In this document: positions 24,926 to 34,465 of the stretch, piece after piece
How positions within the stretch are numbered: position 1 is the stretch's first letter
Layout of the letters: each line of letters starts with the position of its first letter
NCBI RefSeq assembly: GCF_002243345.2
Contig: NZ_CP022655.2
Location: forward strand, 5,500,369-5,564,368
DNA: 64,000 nucleotides
Direction: 5' to 3'
Origin: Paenibacillus sp. RUD330
GTDB taxonomy: Bacteria; Bacillota; Bacilli; Paenibacillales; Paenibacillaceae
The notes under the pieces: model-generated
The model's database searches: none
The model's input: the letters and a program-made list of their open reading frames with translations, nothing else
What the model was told of the DNA's origin: nothing
Made by a program: the position numbers and the translations under genes

Positions 24926-26296
24926 CTACTCGTCGTCCGCCTTGTCCTGAAGCTTGAACGTGACGGTCTCCTGCTTGGAGTCGCGATAGAACGTCACCTT
25001 GATCTTGTCTCCGATCTGCTTCTTGCCGTACAGGTACTTGCGCAGCTCCATCGTGCTGCTGATTGGCTGATCGTCCAGCTTCACGATGACGTCGTTGAAC
25101 TGCAGCCCCGCATCGAGGGCGGGACCGACCGATTCCAGGACGATGACGCCCTTTTTGACATCGGCGGGAAGCTTCGGACCGGAGCTCTCGGCAGCGTCGT
25201 CCGATCCCTGCGCGGAACCTTTGCTGCCCGGCAAGCTCTGCTGCGCGAAGTAGGAAGCCAGATCCAGCGTGTAGACGCCGAGATAGGGACGCGGAACCTT
25301 GCCGTTGGCCATCAGCTGATCGACGATCGGAATGACGTTGTTGACCGGAATCGCGAAACCGACGCCTTCAACTCCGACATCGGCGATCTTCATGCTGTTG
25401 ATGCCGATCACCTTGCCCTGCATGTCGATGAGCGGACCGCCGCTGTTGCCTTGGTTGATGGAGGCATCGGTCTGGATGACCTCCTGCTCCCAATCGTAAT
25501 TGCCGTCCTGGCTCAGCGAGACGGGAATGATCTGCTTGGTCTTGCTGACGATGCCCATGGACAGGGAGTCGCCGAGGCCGAGGGGATTGCCGATCGCCAT
25601 GACCATCTCTCCGGACTGGAGCTTGGAGGAATCGCCGAGCTCCGCAACGATGTCGATGCCCTTGCCGTCGATCTCCAGCACAGCCAAGTCCGTGATATAG
25701 TCGCTGCCTACCAGCTTGGCGGAACGCGATTCGCCGTTGATGCGGACGGCCTTCAGCGCCGATGCGCCTTCCACGACGTGGTTGTTCGTGATGATGTACG
25801 CCTTGCCGTCCTTCTTGGCGAAAATGACGCCGCTGCCGACGCTGGCCGGCTGCAGCTCGCCTTCCGGCGCGTCCTCTGCCTGGCCTTCCGGCGTATCCGG
25901 CTGCATCGCTCCGCTCCCGTCGCCATTGTCGGCAGAACCGCTGCCGCTCTGGCTGCGGTCGGGAGCCGCCTGCTCGTTGACGATGCTGACGACGGCCGGG
26001 CGCACCTTCGCGGATGCGGCGACGGTCTGCTGGATCGCGTCGCCGGGAGCGACAAGTCCGGCCGCTGGCGGCGGCGACGCTTCGCTGACGGCGGCCGCCT
26101 GAGTGCCGCCGCTGCCGATGGCAAGCGTCAGCACCAGGACGATGACGGCCCCGCTTGCGGCCGATACGGCCACGAGACGGCCCGCTCCCCAGCTTCTGCG
26201 GCTGCGCAGCGGGAACCCGGAGATCGGCTTGCGGTTTTTTTTGCTTGTGCGCCGGGATACTGCTGTCGAATAAAACTCATCGTCGAACAATCCCAC
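24926..26296 (-). CDS. htrA: HtrA-type membrane serine protease (YyxA/HtrC-like)
   Basis: Membrane-anchored DegP-family protease that degrades misfolded exported proteins. One N-terminal membrane helix (~42-64) and a low-complexity linker are followed by a trypsin-like domain. Its triad is visible as His in TNNHVVEG, Asp in YITDLAVLEID and Ser in NQGNSGGPLID. A C-terminal PDZ domain contains GVIVLESVGPALDAGLQFNDVIVKLDDQPI. The GTG at 26296 (protein start MGLFDDEFYST) is favoured by GGGAGGAG 9 bases upstream over an ATG ten codons earlier. Downstream of the wal operon as in Bacillus, but separated from walJ by a small gene on the other strand. Confidence 0.93.
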   Translation of the reverse strand: MGLFDDEFYSTAVSRRTSKKNRKPISGFPLRSRRSWGAGRLVAVSAASGAVIVLVLTLAIGSGGTQAAAVSEASPPPAAGLVAPGDAIQQTVAASAKVRPAVVSIVNEQAAPDRSQSGSGSADNGDGSGAMQPDTPEGQAEDAPEGELQPASVGSGVIFAKKDGKAYIITNNHVVEGASALKAVRINGESRSAKLVGSDYITDLAVLEIDGKGIDIVAELGDSSKLQSGEMVMAIGNPLGLGDSLSMGIVSKTKQIIPVSLSQDGNYDWEQEVIQTDASINQGNSGGPLIDMQGKVIGINSMKIADVGVEGVGFAIPVNNVIPIVDQLMANGKVPRPYLGVYTLDLASYFAQQSLPGSKGSAQGSDDAAESSGPKLPADVKKGVIVLESVGPALDAGLQFNDVIVKLDDQPISSTMELRKYLYGKKQIGDKIKVTFYRDSKQETVTFKLQDKADDE

Positions 26297-26525
26297 TGTA
26301 ACCCGCTCCTCCCGTGATATGCGCACGCGGTAACTGCCATATAGTTAAGCATACGTGCCTGCCTGATTTTCAACTACAGGATGTTTTTTCTCTACTTGGA
26401 ATGATTTCGGAAGATTCGTCTAGAATAATAATAGAGAGCCGGTCTGCCTGTTACCTATTCAACGACCCCAAGGCACCGAATGTTGCAGGTCCGCTCCAAT
26501 CTTGGTCGAAGGAAGTGATTCCGAC

Positions 26526-26777
26526 ATGGATATCAAGCTTGTTCAACCGCCGGCTGGAGTCCCTAACGCCTGGGACCAGGTAGCCCTGCACGCCAAGATG
26601 GGAGATCTGGCCGACAACCAGTACCGCACCCTCCTCGCGCTGAGCGCCATGCTGGAGCTGCTCGTCGAAAAGGGACTGCTTACCCGGCAGGAGCTGGAGG
26701 CCAAGTCCGCTCAGCTCGAAGCCGCGGACAACGAGCCGCTCAAAGCGCTTTCCGCTTTATTTGATCCCATGGAGTAG
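26526..26777 (+). CDS. Small conserved-looking protein of unknown function
   Basis: 83 residues starting MDIKLVQPPAGVPNAWDQVALHAKMG, mostly helical, with a leucine-rich middle (LLALSAMLELLVEKGLLTRQELEAK) and acidic end. SD AAGGAAGTG is 9 bases before the ATG. It is transcribed opposite to htrA and walJ, and its last 38 bases overlap the 3' end of walJ on the other strand. I do not recognise a family. Coding potential looks real from the ribosome site and codon use. Confidence 0.65.
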   Translation: MDIKLVQPPAGVPNAWDQVALHAKMGDLADNQYRTLLALSAMLELLVEKGLLTRQELEAKSAQLEAADNEPLKALSALFDPME

Positions 26778-27552
26778 GCTGGTCGGGATACGTTCCGCGC
26801 AGCGGATGCTCGTCCTGCCGGAAGAAATGTCCCTTGTCCTCCATGACCTGGTTGACCGTCAGCCTCGCCAGGTCCGGCATGTTGTGGTTCAAGCTGAGAT
26901 GAGCCAGATATACCCGCCGCGTCCGGTCCGTCATGAGCTCGCACAGCGCCTCTCCGGCGGCCTCGTTGGACAAATGGCCGATATCGCTGAGAATCCGGCG
27001 CTTGATGTTCCATGGGTACCGGCCCATGCGCAGCATCTCCGGATCGTGGTTCGATTCCAGGACGAGCACGTCGGAATCAATGATGTTGCGGCGGACGATG
27101 TCGCTGACATAACCGAGGTCCGTCGCCAGACTGAGCTTGTAGCCGTCATCCGTGAACGTATAGCCGACCGGCTCGGCCGCGTCATGGGAGATCGGATACG
27201 AGCGCACTCCCATGCTGCCGAACCGGATCTCCTCGCCGGTGCCCATCACGATGCGCCTCTCTTGCGGGACATTGCCCGCATGCCGCTCCAGAGCCGCCCA
27301 GGTCGCCTCGTTGGCGTATACAGGCAGCTCGTATTTGCGCGCCAGCGCGTTCAATCCCTTGATATGGTCCGAATGCTCGTGCGTGATCATCAGCGCGTCC
27401 ACGTCATGCCCTGTCACGCCTTGAAGATACATGAGCTCCTCCAGCTTCTTGAGGCTGAGCCCCGCATCCACCATCACCGTCTTGTCCCCGCTCTGCACCA
27501 GCGTCGCATTGCCCGTCGAGCCGCTCGCCAGCACAGTGAATCTGAATTCCAT
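26740..27552 (-). CDS. walJ: WalJ/YycJ metallo-beta-lactamase-fold hydrolase
   Basis: 270-residue MBL-fold protein, last gene of the wal group; in Bacillus it affects coordination of cell division with replication and is a predicted exonuclease. Metal ligands are visible: ALMITHEHSDHIKG (HxHxDH), the His in YPISHDAAEP, the Asp in ATDLGYVSD and late His in YLAHLSLNHN. The N-terminus MEFRFTVLASGSTGNATLVQ is typical. A 365-base gap separates it from yycI, so it may have its own promoter. Its end overlaps the small convergent gene. Confidence 0.94.
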   Translation of the reverse strand: MEFRFTVLASGSTGNATLVQSGDKTVMVDAGLSLKKLEELMYLQGVTGHDVDALMITHEHSDHIKGLNALARKYELPVYANEATWAALERHAGNVPQERRIVMGTGEEIRFGSMGVRSYPISHDAAEPVGYTFTDDGYKLSLATDLGYVSDIVRRNIIDSDVLVLESNHDPEMLRMGRYPWNIKRRILSDIGHLSNEAAGEALCELMTDRTRRVYLAHLSLNHNMPDLARLTVNQVMEDKGHFFRQDEHPLRGTYPDQPTPWDQIKRKAL

Positions 27553-27917
27553 TCCGCATGTTCCTTCCTTGCGCTCCAGGCGTTCGCTCCTGCAGGCCTA
27601 TCCGCTCTATCGCATGAAGCCGTATGCTTCATGCAGCTGCAGAGCCTCTCGGCTCGCCATTTCACTATGAAAACCTATTGTACCATACCAATCGCGGCAT
27701 GCCTTTCCAAGGAAAAGAAAATTCCGACCGATAGGAATGGCTTCTCGTTGAGAGTCCCTTGGCCTCCCATGCTCCGCGGGACGCCGGTCCTCGCATGACG
27801 CCGGAAGTGCCGATGCTGCACAAGGCCTCCCCTTCCTGCAGGATGCCTGCCTCGATGGCGCCGCACGCGGCCGCCGTTGCCGCAAGCCATGGCGCCGTTT
27901 CAGAGGCGGGCGCCGTT
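27553..27917. other. Gene-free stretch between yycI and walJ
   Basis: 365 bases with no frame that has a ribosome site and family-like sequence. Two GGCGCC palindromes lie near 27891 and 27910 just after yycI, without a T-run. It presumably holds the walJ promoter; I see no clear -35/-10 pair. Confidence 0.4.
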
Positions 27918-28730
27918 TTATTTGCCGGTCCCCGGCGAGGATGGCGGCTGCGGCTGAGCCGCGTCCGTCAGCACCTCTCCGCTGTATGCCTGAAGGTAGA
28001 TGACGCTGCCGTCCTCCATCAGAATTCTCCAGGACGGCGTGGATACCTGCGTCTCGGAGTCGAACAGCTGGCCTTCCTTGTAGCCGAGCCGAATCTCCTT
28101 GATGACGGCATGCTCGGGAACGTAGCGCTCGATGATTTCCGAGCGGATGACCTTGGAGGCGGGCAGGACGGACTGCGGCGGGCTCTGCTGCTCCGAGGGG
28201 AGCAGCTCGATCCGCTGCTGCCGATAGCCGGTAATCCGTTGATTGCTGTAATAGAGCTCCAGCCGGACGTTGAACATCGGCCTTCCTTCCGCCATCCGGT
28301 ACAGCACGAACTTGCGGTCGTCATATACCGCCGTGTCCAGATCGTATTTGCCGATTTCGGGTATGACGCCCCCCAGCGCCTTGCTCAGCTCCTTAGGATC
28401 GAACACGACGCGGCTGTCCACGGGGGTCTCAAGCTCCGTGATGTCGCCGCCCGGCGCTTCGGCCGCAGAGGCGCCTGCATTCTGCTCGTCCTCATCCATG
28501 TCTACATAACGATAGGTCAGGTTTTGCAGCTCCGGCGTTTCCTTCGGAATGCCGCCCGTCAGCTCGATGCCCTTGCTCTTCATCGCCGCCAGCGTGTCAG
28601 GCGACAATCCGGCCACCGTATTGTTCGGCTGCAGCCGCTCGCGCACATCCATCCAGAGCTGATAGCCGAGCAGCATGTTGAGCAGCAGAAAAGCTAGAAT
28701 CAGAACGCTTTTCGCCCTTCCCCAATCCAT
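27918..28730 (-). CDS. yycI: WalRK regulatory protein YycI
   Basis: 270-residue membrane-anchored regulator that, with YycH, contacts the WalK transmembrane region. A single N-terminal helix (MDWGRAKSVLILAFLLLNMLLGYQLW) is followed by a large extracytoplasmic YycI domain. The ATG at 28730 overlaps the yycH stop, which fixes the start; longer upstream reading lacks family similarity. The end is Pro/Gln-rich. In B. subtilis YycHI restrain WalK, whereas in staphylococci they activate it; direction here is unknown. Confidence 0.9.
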   Translation of the reverse strand: MDWGRAKSVLILAFLLLNMLLGYQLWMDVRERLQPNNTVAGLSPDTLAAMKSKGIELTGGIPKETPELQNLTYRYVDMDEDEQNAGASAAEAPGGDITELETPVDSRVVFDPKELSKALGGVIPEIGKYDLDTAVYDDRKFVLYRMAEGRPMFNVRLELYYSNQRITGYRQQRIELLPSEQQSPPQSVLPASKVIRSEIIERYVPEHAVIKEIRLGYKEGQLFDSETQVSTPSWRILMEDGSVIYLQAYSGEVLTDAAQPQPPSSPGTGK

Positions 28731-30274
28731 CAGCCGCGCCCCCCTTTCCCGGCGCCGGCAGCGGTGCCGCCGCTTGCCGGCGGACCCTGGAGTCCTTGGG
28801 AGCTGTCCGGTGTCGGCGTCGGGCTTGGAGTCGGCGTCGGCGCAATTGCCGAGAGATCGGTTCTCGATAGATCCGATCCGTCGTAGCTCTCCGCGAGCGG
28901 CCCGATCAGCGTCTGCTCCGTGCCGTCCTTGAGACGGACGGCCCACACCGGGGTGAACCGGATGCTGCCTTCATCGGCCCGGTACGCCTTCACCGCCGGG
29001 TACAGGGAACGGATCTCCGAACGGCGCTCATACCCCGAGATCGCGGCCTCCAGCGAGCTGCCGCCGGGCAGCCAGCGCACCGCCTTGCGCGTCGGCGAGC
29101 CGCTGAGCGTGATCAGCGAGCGCTCATAAGCGGTGACATTCCCTTGCTGGACCGTCAGTTGAATATAGCCGAAGCGGAATTCCGGCGACGGAACAATCGG
29201 CAGAATCCGGTTCTCCCCGAAGCGGAAGTACTGGCGGAACAACAGGAAATGCTGGTCCGCGCCGGCGCTTGAGCCGTTCGCCGCTGCGCTCCCGCCCGGC
29301 TGAGGCGTGCGGTCCGGCCTTCGCGGCTCGGTCATCCCCTCGAGCTGATGCAGGCCGTCCCAGCCGCCATGCTGGTTGACGAACAGCACCGAGCTTGAGA
29401 TGCTGCCGGCCGGAGTCGTCCGGCTGGCGCCCGTCCCGGTTCCGCTGAGCGGCGCGGCCGGATCGGTATAGCTGATCCACTGCCCGTCCTGCTCGACCTG
29501 CAGCGTCCGCTTGCCGTCCGTATACACCTGCGAGCCCGTCCGGTCCTTGCGGCTGCGCGTCATGCCGGGATCGAAGAACAGATTGCGCTGCAGCAGATCC
29601 GGCGAGTACGTCTGGTAATCCGTCTCCGCCTCGGCCGCTTCGACCGGCTGCTGCGGCAGGTAGACGCCGTAGATATTCGGCTTGTAGGGAGTCCAATACT
29701 CGCCGAGGCCGACATCATCCTCCACATCCCGCACCGTCAAGTCGGCTTGAGTCGCTTCATACGCTGCGCTGCCGTCCGTGCTGAAGAAAAACGTCCTCAC
29801 TTCCTCGCTGCCGGCGCTGCGGAAGATCCAGATCCGGTCGATCGTGTCCGACTGGAAGGTGCCGTCGCTGCTTTCCAGCTGTAGCATGCGCGAGAGCAGC
29901 TGCACCGGGAGCCCGCTGCCGAGCCTCAGCTCGATGCCGAGGTTGCGGTCGCGGATCTCCAGCCAATTCACGATCTCGGCGCTCGTCCGCTGGAAGCCGC
30001 CGAACTGGCGGCCCTTCAATTTGCTCATGATGAGGCTGTAGAAAGGGAGATCGCCGGGATTGAGCACCGTATGGTTGCCGTTGCCGAAATGCAGGATCAT
30101 CTGCTCGGGGAACAGCACATCCTCGGTTTTGCTTTCCGGTCCCATCTGCTCCGTATTGACGTAGTTCTGCGGTGTCCGCACGGCGGTTCCCGGTACGCTG
30201 TAGGAGAGCATGTAGCTCTGGACGAGGCTGAGCACGACAAGCACGGCAAGCATCCATGTTTTGGCTCTTTCCAT
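28730..30274 (-). CDS. yycH: WalRK regulatory protein YycH
   Basis: 514-residue partner of YycI. N-terminal membrane helix (ERAKTWMLAVLVVLSLVQSYMLSY) with a long extracytoplasmic domain containing GPESKTEDVLFPEQMILHFGNG and an internal Ser/Thr/Gly-rich linker near 280-340. It ends in a Pro/Thr low-complexity segment. Overlaps walK by one base at its start and yycI at its stop, so all four wal genes are translationally coupled. Longer than the Bacillus homologue, mainly from the linkers. Confidence 0.9.
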   Translation of the reverse strand: MERAKTWMLAVLVVLSLVQSYMLSYSVPGTAVRTPQNYVNTEQMGPESKTEDVLFPEQMILHFGNGNHTVLNPGDLPFYSLIMSKLKGRQFGGFQRTSAEIVNWLEIRDRNLGIELRLGSGLPVQLLSRMLQLESSDGTFQSDTIDRIWIFRSAGSEEVRTFFFSTDGSAAYEATQADLTVRDVEDDVGLGEYWTPYKPNIYGVYLPQQPVEAAEAETDYQTYSPDLLQRNLFFDPGMTRSRKDRTGSQVYTDGKRTLQVEQDGQWISYTDPAAPLSGTGTGASRTTPAGSISSSVLFVNQHGGWDGLHQLEGMTEPRRPDRTPQPGGSAAANGSSAGADQHFLLFRQYFRFGENRILPIVPSPEFRFGYIQLTVQQGNVTAYERSLITLSGSPTRKAVRWLPGGSSLEAAISGYERRSEIRSLYPAVKAYRADEGSIRFTPVWAVRLKDGTEQTLIGPLAESYDGSDLSRTDLSAIAPTPTPSPTPTPDSSQGLQGPPASGGTAAGAGKGGRG

Positions 30275-32106
30275 TAGGCCGGCTCTCCCTTCTCCTGCAG
30301 TCTCGGCACGAAGAACGTCACCGTCGTGCCGACATCAAGCTCCGACTCGAGAGCCATCGACCCGCCGTGCGCCTTGATAATTTCCCGGGCAATGGACAGG
30401 CCGAGCCCCGTGCCGCCCATTTCCCTCGAGCGGGCTTTGTCGACCCGGTAGAAACGGTCGAAAATCCGGCTCAGATCCCGCTTCGGAATGCCGATTCCGG
30501 AGTCCTTGACGCTGACGGCGAGCATATCGCCCTCATGCTCGCGCGCCGCCAGCTCGATCCGCCCGCCCTCCAGCGTGTATTTGATCGCATTCGACATCAG
30601 ATTGTCCAGCACCTGGTCGATCTGGTCGCGGTCCAGCACGGCGGTGTGCACGCCCGGCTCGACGCGGACGACGGCGCGGATTCCCTTCTTGCGCATCTGC
30701 ACGGAGAAGCGGTCCGCCACTTCATCCAGCATGTCGGCGATTTCCGTCTCCCGGCGCCGCAGCGTCGACTGCTGGGAATCCAGCCGCGACAGATGGAGCA
30801 GATCGGAGACGAGCCGGATCATCCGCTCGGTCTCGTTGCGGATGACGCCGACAAAGCGGCCGGCGAGCTCCGGCTCTGCAAGGGCGCCGTCATCAAGCGC
30901 CTCCGCATAGCTGCGGATCGTCGTCAGCGGCGTCCGCAGCTCATGGGACACGTTCGCGACGAATTCCCGCCGCGACTGGTCCAGCTTCTCCTGCTCGGTA
31001 ATATCCTGAAGCAGCGCGATCGTCCCCGTAATGCCGCGGCCGCGCCGATGGATCGGGCTCAGCGTCACGCGCAGCACCCAGCGCTCCTCGCCGTCCGGCG
31101 ACTCCTTCACGAGCACCGCGGCCAGTCCGCGCGACCTGCGCAGCGCTTCAAGCCGCTCCTGAGGCAGCTCCAGCAGCTCGGAGAGGCTGCAGCCTTCGCA
31201 TGAATCGACGCCGAGCAGCTCGATCGCCCGCTGGTTGGAAACCATGACCGTGCCGTACTCGTCCGCCGCGATGACGCCGTCGCTCATGTTCGAGAGGACG
31301 GACTGCAGCTTCTCGTTCTCCTCCTCGTTGACGGAGAGGGCTTCCCGCAGCCGATGCGTCATCTCGTTGAACGCCTCGCTGAGGCGGCCGATCTCGTCGT
31401 CGGCGAGCACCGGCACCTGCTGGTCGAAGCGTCCCTCCGCTACGGCCTCCGCCTGGCGGGTCAGTCCCTTGATCGGGCTCGTGATCGTATGCGCCAGCAC
31501 GACGCCGAGCACGCCCGTTAGGCCGAGCGCGATCAGCGTGCCGGAGACGAAGATCCGGTTGACCCGGTCGACCGTAGCGTTGACCTCGGTCATCTGAGCC
31601 ACGATGTATACCGCCCCGACGATCCGGTTGTCGGATGATTTGATCGGCTGCGTGATGATCTTCTTGCGCACATTGTCCTCGTCGAGGATGTCCTGCTCGT
31701 TGTCGGGAATTCCCTGCAGCGCCTGGCTGACCATCAGGGAGGTGTTTTTCTTCCCTATATAGCCGCTGTAGGCATCCGAAGCCGCCAGCACGCGGCCGCT
31801 GGCGTCGAGCACCTGCAGCTCCGAGCCGCTGCGGCTGAACAGGCTGTTGACGTACTCCGACAGCGAAGAGGCTTCCTTGCCGCTGTCGGCTGGCGCGGCC
31901 AGGCTCTCCTCCGTCAGCTTGTCCGCCGCCAGCACGGCCAAAGCGCGCGCCTGGTCGTTCAGGCTGTTCGTGAACGTCTCGGTCAGCGACGTCTTCACCG
32001 AGCTGACGAAATACACCGCGATCACCTGCATGGAGATCAGGATGAGCAGCATGTAGATCGCGATCAGCTTGACCTGGATCGTGCTGAACCAGCGGCGCCC
32101 CTTCAT
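30274..32106 (-). CDS. walK: Cell-wall stress sensor kinase WalK (YycG)
   Basis: 610-residue kinase of the essential WalRK system that controls wall hydrolases. Two membrane helices (~13-35 and ~183-205) flank an extracytoplasmic PAS-like domain. Then HAMP (ITSPIKGLTRQAEAVAEGRFDQ), cytoplasmic PAS (LSNMSDGVIAADEYGTVMVSN), HisKA with the phospho-histidine in FVANVSHELRTPLTTIRSY, and HATPase with NLMSNAIKYT, KDSGIGIPK and GTGLGLSIAREIIKAHGG. Full length for the family. Encoded directly after walR with a one-base overlap. Confidence 0.97.
   Translation of the reverse strand: MKGRRWFSTIQVKLIAIYMLLILISMQVIAVYFVSSVKTSLTETFTNSLNDQARALAVLAADKLTEESLAAPADSGKEASSLSEYVNSLFSRSGSELQVLDASGRVLAASDAYSGYIGKKNTSLMVSQALQGIPDNEQDILDEDNVRKKIITQPIKSSDNRIVGAVYIVAQMTEVNATVDRVNRIFVSGTLIALGLTGVLGVVLAHTITSPIKGLTRQAEAVAEGRFDQQVPVLADDEIGRLSEAFNEMTHRLREALSVNEEENEKLQSVLSNMSDGVIAADEYGTVMVSNQRAIELLGVDSCEGCSLSELLELPQERLEALRRSRGLAAVLVKESPDGEERWVLRVTLSPIHRRGRGITGTIALLQDITEQEKLDQSRREFVANVSHELRTPLTTIRSYAEALDDGALAEPELAGRFVGVIRNETERMIRLVSDLLHLSRLDSQQSTLRRRETEIADMLDEVADRFSVQMRKKGIRAVVRVEPGVHTAVLDRDQIDQVLDNLMSNAIKYTLEGGRIELAAREHEGDMLAVSVKDSGIGIPKRDLSRIFDRFYRVDKARSREMGGTGLGLSIAREIIKAHGGSMALESELDVGTTVTFFVPRLQEKGEPA
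30380..30393. other. Possible Noc-binding site (13/14 match)
   Basis: ATTTCCCGGGCAAT differs by one base from the Noc-binding consensus ATTTCCCGGGAAAT. It lies in the conserved IAREII codons of walK, so chance is a real possibility. noc is present in this window. Confidence 0.25.
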
Positions 32107-32855
32107 CAGCCGCCGAAGCCGCCGTGCTTCGGATTGCGCATGAGGTAGCCGAGTCCGCGGCGGGTCAGAATGTATTCCGGACGGCTCGGGTCATCCTCGA
32201 TCTTCTCCCGGAGCCGGCGGATCGTCACATCCACGGTGCGGACGTCTCCGAAATACTCGAAGCCCCATACCGCCTGCAGCAGATGCTCGCGGGTCATGAC
32301 CTTGCCGCTGTGGCGCGCAAGGTAATAGACCAGCTCATACTCCCGGTGCGTCAGATCGAGAGGCTGGCCGTCCTTGTAGACAACATACATATCCGTATCG
32401 ATGAACAGGTTGAACAGCTTCAATCCCTGCTGCTCTTCCCCTCCTTCTTCCTTGCTTCCGGCGCTCGCACCGGAGGAAGCCTCCTGGATTTTCTGCGTGC
32501 GCCGCAGATGGGCCTTCACCCGCGCGAGCAGCTCGCGCGTGCCGAACGGCTTGGTCACGTAATCGTCCGCGCCGAGCTCCAGCCCGAGCACCTTGTCGAT
32601 CTCCGTATCCTTCGCGGTCAGCATGATGATCGGCGTCTGCAGGCGCGTACGCACCTCGCGGCATACATCCATGCCGTCCTTCACCGGCAGCATCAGATCC
32701 AGCAGGATCAGATCCGGCTGGTCCTCGAATGCCATGCGCACCGCTTCGCCGCCGTCGAAGGCGCAGATGACCTCGTAGCCTTCCTTCTCCAGGTTGAATT
32801 TCAATATATCCGCGATGGGACGCTCGTCGTCCACCACCAGTATTTTGCCGTGCAT
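32106..32855 (-). CDS. walR: Response regulator WalR (YycF)
   Basis: Essential OmpR-type regulator of peptidoglycan turnover. Receiver shows [10 protein letters not shown], the phospho-acceptor in [13 protein letters not shown] (~52), [11 protein letters not shown] and DDYVTKPFG. The winged helix includes [32 protein letters not shown] in the C-terminal 90 residues. About 249 residues, ~14 longer than B. subtilis WalR because of a Ser/Gly/Glu-rich linker (~120-135). ATG at 32855 ([10 protein letters not shown]) has AGGCGGTGA at a proper distance; a GTG three codons earlier is an alternative. First gene of the wal operon. Confidence 0.96.
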   Translation of the reverse strand: MHGKILVVDDERPIADILKFNLEKEGYEVICAFDGGEAVRMAFEDQPDLILLDLMLPVKDGMDVCREVRTRLQTPIIMLTAKDTEIDKVLGLELGADDYVTKPFGTRELLARVKAHLRRTQKIQEASSGASAGSKEEGGEEQQGLKLFNLFIDTDMYVVYKDGQPLDLTHREYELVYYLARHSGKVMTREHLLQAVWGFEYFGDVRTVDVTIRRLREKIEDDPSRPEYILTRRGLGYLMRNPKHGGFGG

Positions 32856-32954
32856 TCCCGTCACCGCCTGCCTCTTGGACTGTTGATCCCGTTACCGTCT
32901 AGTTTACCATAAAAGAGTGTGGACACGCCTTGCATGGCCGTCCGGCCCCGCAAC

Positions 32955-32991
32955 GAAAAACACCCGGACGACCCTTGCGGGCATCCGGATG
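32955..32991 (-). terminator. Terminator between the M23 peptidase gene and walR
   Basis: On the minus strand CATCCGGATGCCC and a matching GGG...TCCGGGTG arm around a GCAA loop, followed by TTTTT. It lies just after the M23 peptidase stop and separates it from the wal promoter. Confidence 0.8.
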
Positions 32992-33001
32992 CTGGAGCTT
33001 G

Positions 33002-34465
33002 TTATAGGAATTTGAGCGGGTTCTGCAGCGCTCCGTTCTTGTAGACCTCGAAATGCAGATGAGTGCCGAAGGAATGGCCCGTATTGCCCATGACCCCGAT
33101 CGCCTGGCCGCGGTCGACGACCTGGCCTGTGCGGACCGACAGCTTGCTCATATGTCCGTACAGCGTCTTGTAGCCGTTGCGGTGATTGATGATGATGGCA
33201 TTGCCGTATCCGCTCTTCTGGCCCGCGAATTCGATGTATCCCTCGTCCGCCGCCTTGATCGTGCTGCCGCCGACGAGGTCGATGCCCTTGTGCAGCTTGC
33301 CCCAGCGGGTGCCGTACGTGCTCGTGATGCGATGGCCCGATACCGGCCAGATGAAGTCTCCGCTTCCTTCGCCGACGACGACCTTCGTGCCGCGCACGAC
33401 GATTTTCGGAACCGATTTGCGGATGACGTCGATGCTGACGAGATCCTCGCTCATCTTGTAGCCGTTCTGCTTGACGACAGAATAGGTGAGCCGCTTGGAG
33501 CCCGGCTGTCCCTGCTGGATGACCTTCGATTCGCCGGCTTTCATCGTCGCTTTTTTCTGGATGATCACCTGCGGCTCCGTCGTGATGATCTCCGACTGGC
33601 TTTCCGTCGTGACGACGTTGATCGCCGGCTTCTTGACCGTCAGGTCCAGAATGTCGCCGGCCTTGATTATATCGTCTTCGATCGTCGGGTTGTTCTGATA
33701 GATGACTTCCTTGGAAATGCCGAACTTGGACGCGATGCAGCCGACGCAGTCGCCCTTGAGCACCGTGTACTTCGTGTCGGTGGATGTGCCGCTCATCAGA
33801 ATGCGCTGCAGCTGGTCCTGGCCGAGGATCTCCGCAGGATCGAGCTCCTCCGCCTCATCCACCGTCACGTCCTCGGCGAACTTGACGCCGCTGATACCGT
33901 TGGCAGGCGCGGCCGCCTTCGTCGAAGCCGACAGAGTCATGACCTTGAGAGCGCTCTTCATCCGCTGAGGAGGCGCGTATTTGCTTTGCAGCTGATTCAG
34001 CACGGTTCTGGCCGTCTCCTCGTTCTTCACGATTCCGATGACTTTGCCGTCCACCTTGACCGCCGCTCCCGTCGCCGTCGCCGAGAAGCCCGCCGCCAGC
34101 TTGTCCAGGGTCGTTCCGCTCTCGGGCTTGCCCTTGTACTCGCGGACCTTCTCGTAGGTGATCGTTCCCGTATGCAGCGTCATGGTCAGGTTGGGGTGCG
34201 CTTCCGCGGTTTCCCGCTCCTTCTTCTTGACCATCGCGGCCACCGTGGACGGCTTGTCTACCGTGCCTACCGGCTTGCCATCCAGAAGAACCTGGTAATA
34301 TTCATACGTATGGCTGTTGACGTAGTGGGAGTAGCCCCAACAGGAGCCTCCTGCCAGAACGACGAGCAGAAGCGCCGCCGCTGCGATCCATCCCCATTTT
34401 TTTCGCGTTGGCCCTGGTGCGGGCCTCATATCCTTAAGCGGTTCTTGTTGGTTGTATGCAATCAC
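33002..34465 (-). CDS. Membrane-anchored LysM/G5/M23 peptidoglycan peptidase
   Basis: 487-residue envelope protein. One membrane helix (~26-48) is followed by a poorly conserved extracytoplasmic part, a LysM motif (TKYTVLKGDCVGCIASKFGISKEVI region, ~245-290), a G5 domain (~300-380, TESQSEIITTEPQVIIQKK) and a C-terminal M23 endopeptidase domain. Zinc ligands are visible in HKGIDLVGG, YGHMSKL and HLHFEVYKNG. It likely trims or remodels the wall, and its place next to walRK fits. GTG start with AAGGAG 8 bases upstream. The LysM contains a CVGC pair, which is uncommon. Confidence 0.9.
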   Translation of the reverse strand: MIAYNQQEPLKDMRPAPGPTRKKWGWIAAAALLLVVLAGGSCWGYSHYVNSHTYEYYQVLLDGKPVGTVDKPSTVAAMVKKKERETAEAHPNLTMTLHTGTITYEKVREYKGKPESGTTLDKLAAGFSATATGAAVKVDGKVIGIVKNEETARTVLNQLQSKYAPPQRMKSALKVMTLSASTKAAAPANGISGVKFAEDVTVDEAEELDPAEILGQDQLQRILMSGTSTDTKYTVLKGDCVGCIASKFGISKEVIYQNNPTIEDDIIKAGDILDLTVKKPAINVVTTESQSEIITTEPQVIIQKKATMKAGESKVIQQGQPGSKRLTYSVVKQNGYKMSEDLVSIDVIRKSVPKIVVRGTKVVVGEGSGDFIWPVSGHRITSTYGTRWGKLHKGIDLVGGSTIKAADEGYIEFAGQKSGYGNAIIINHRNGYKTLYGHMSKLSVRTGQVVDRGQAIGVMGNTGHSFGTHLHFEVYKNGALQNPLKFL

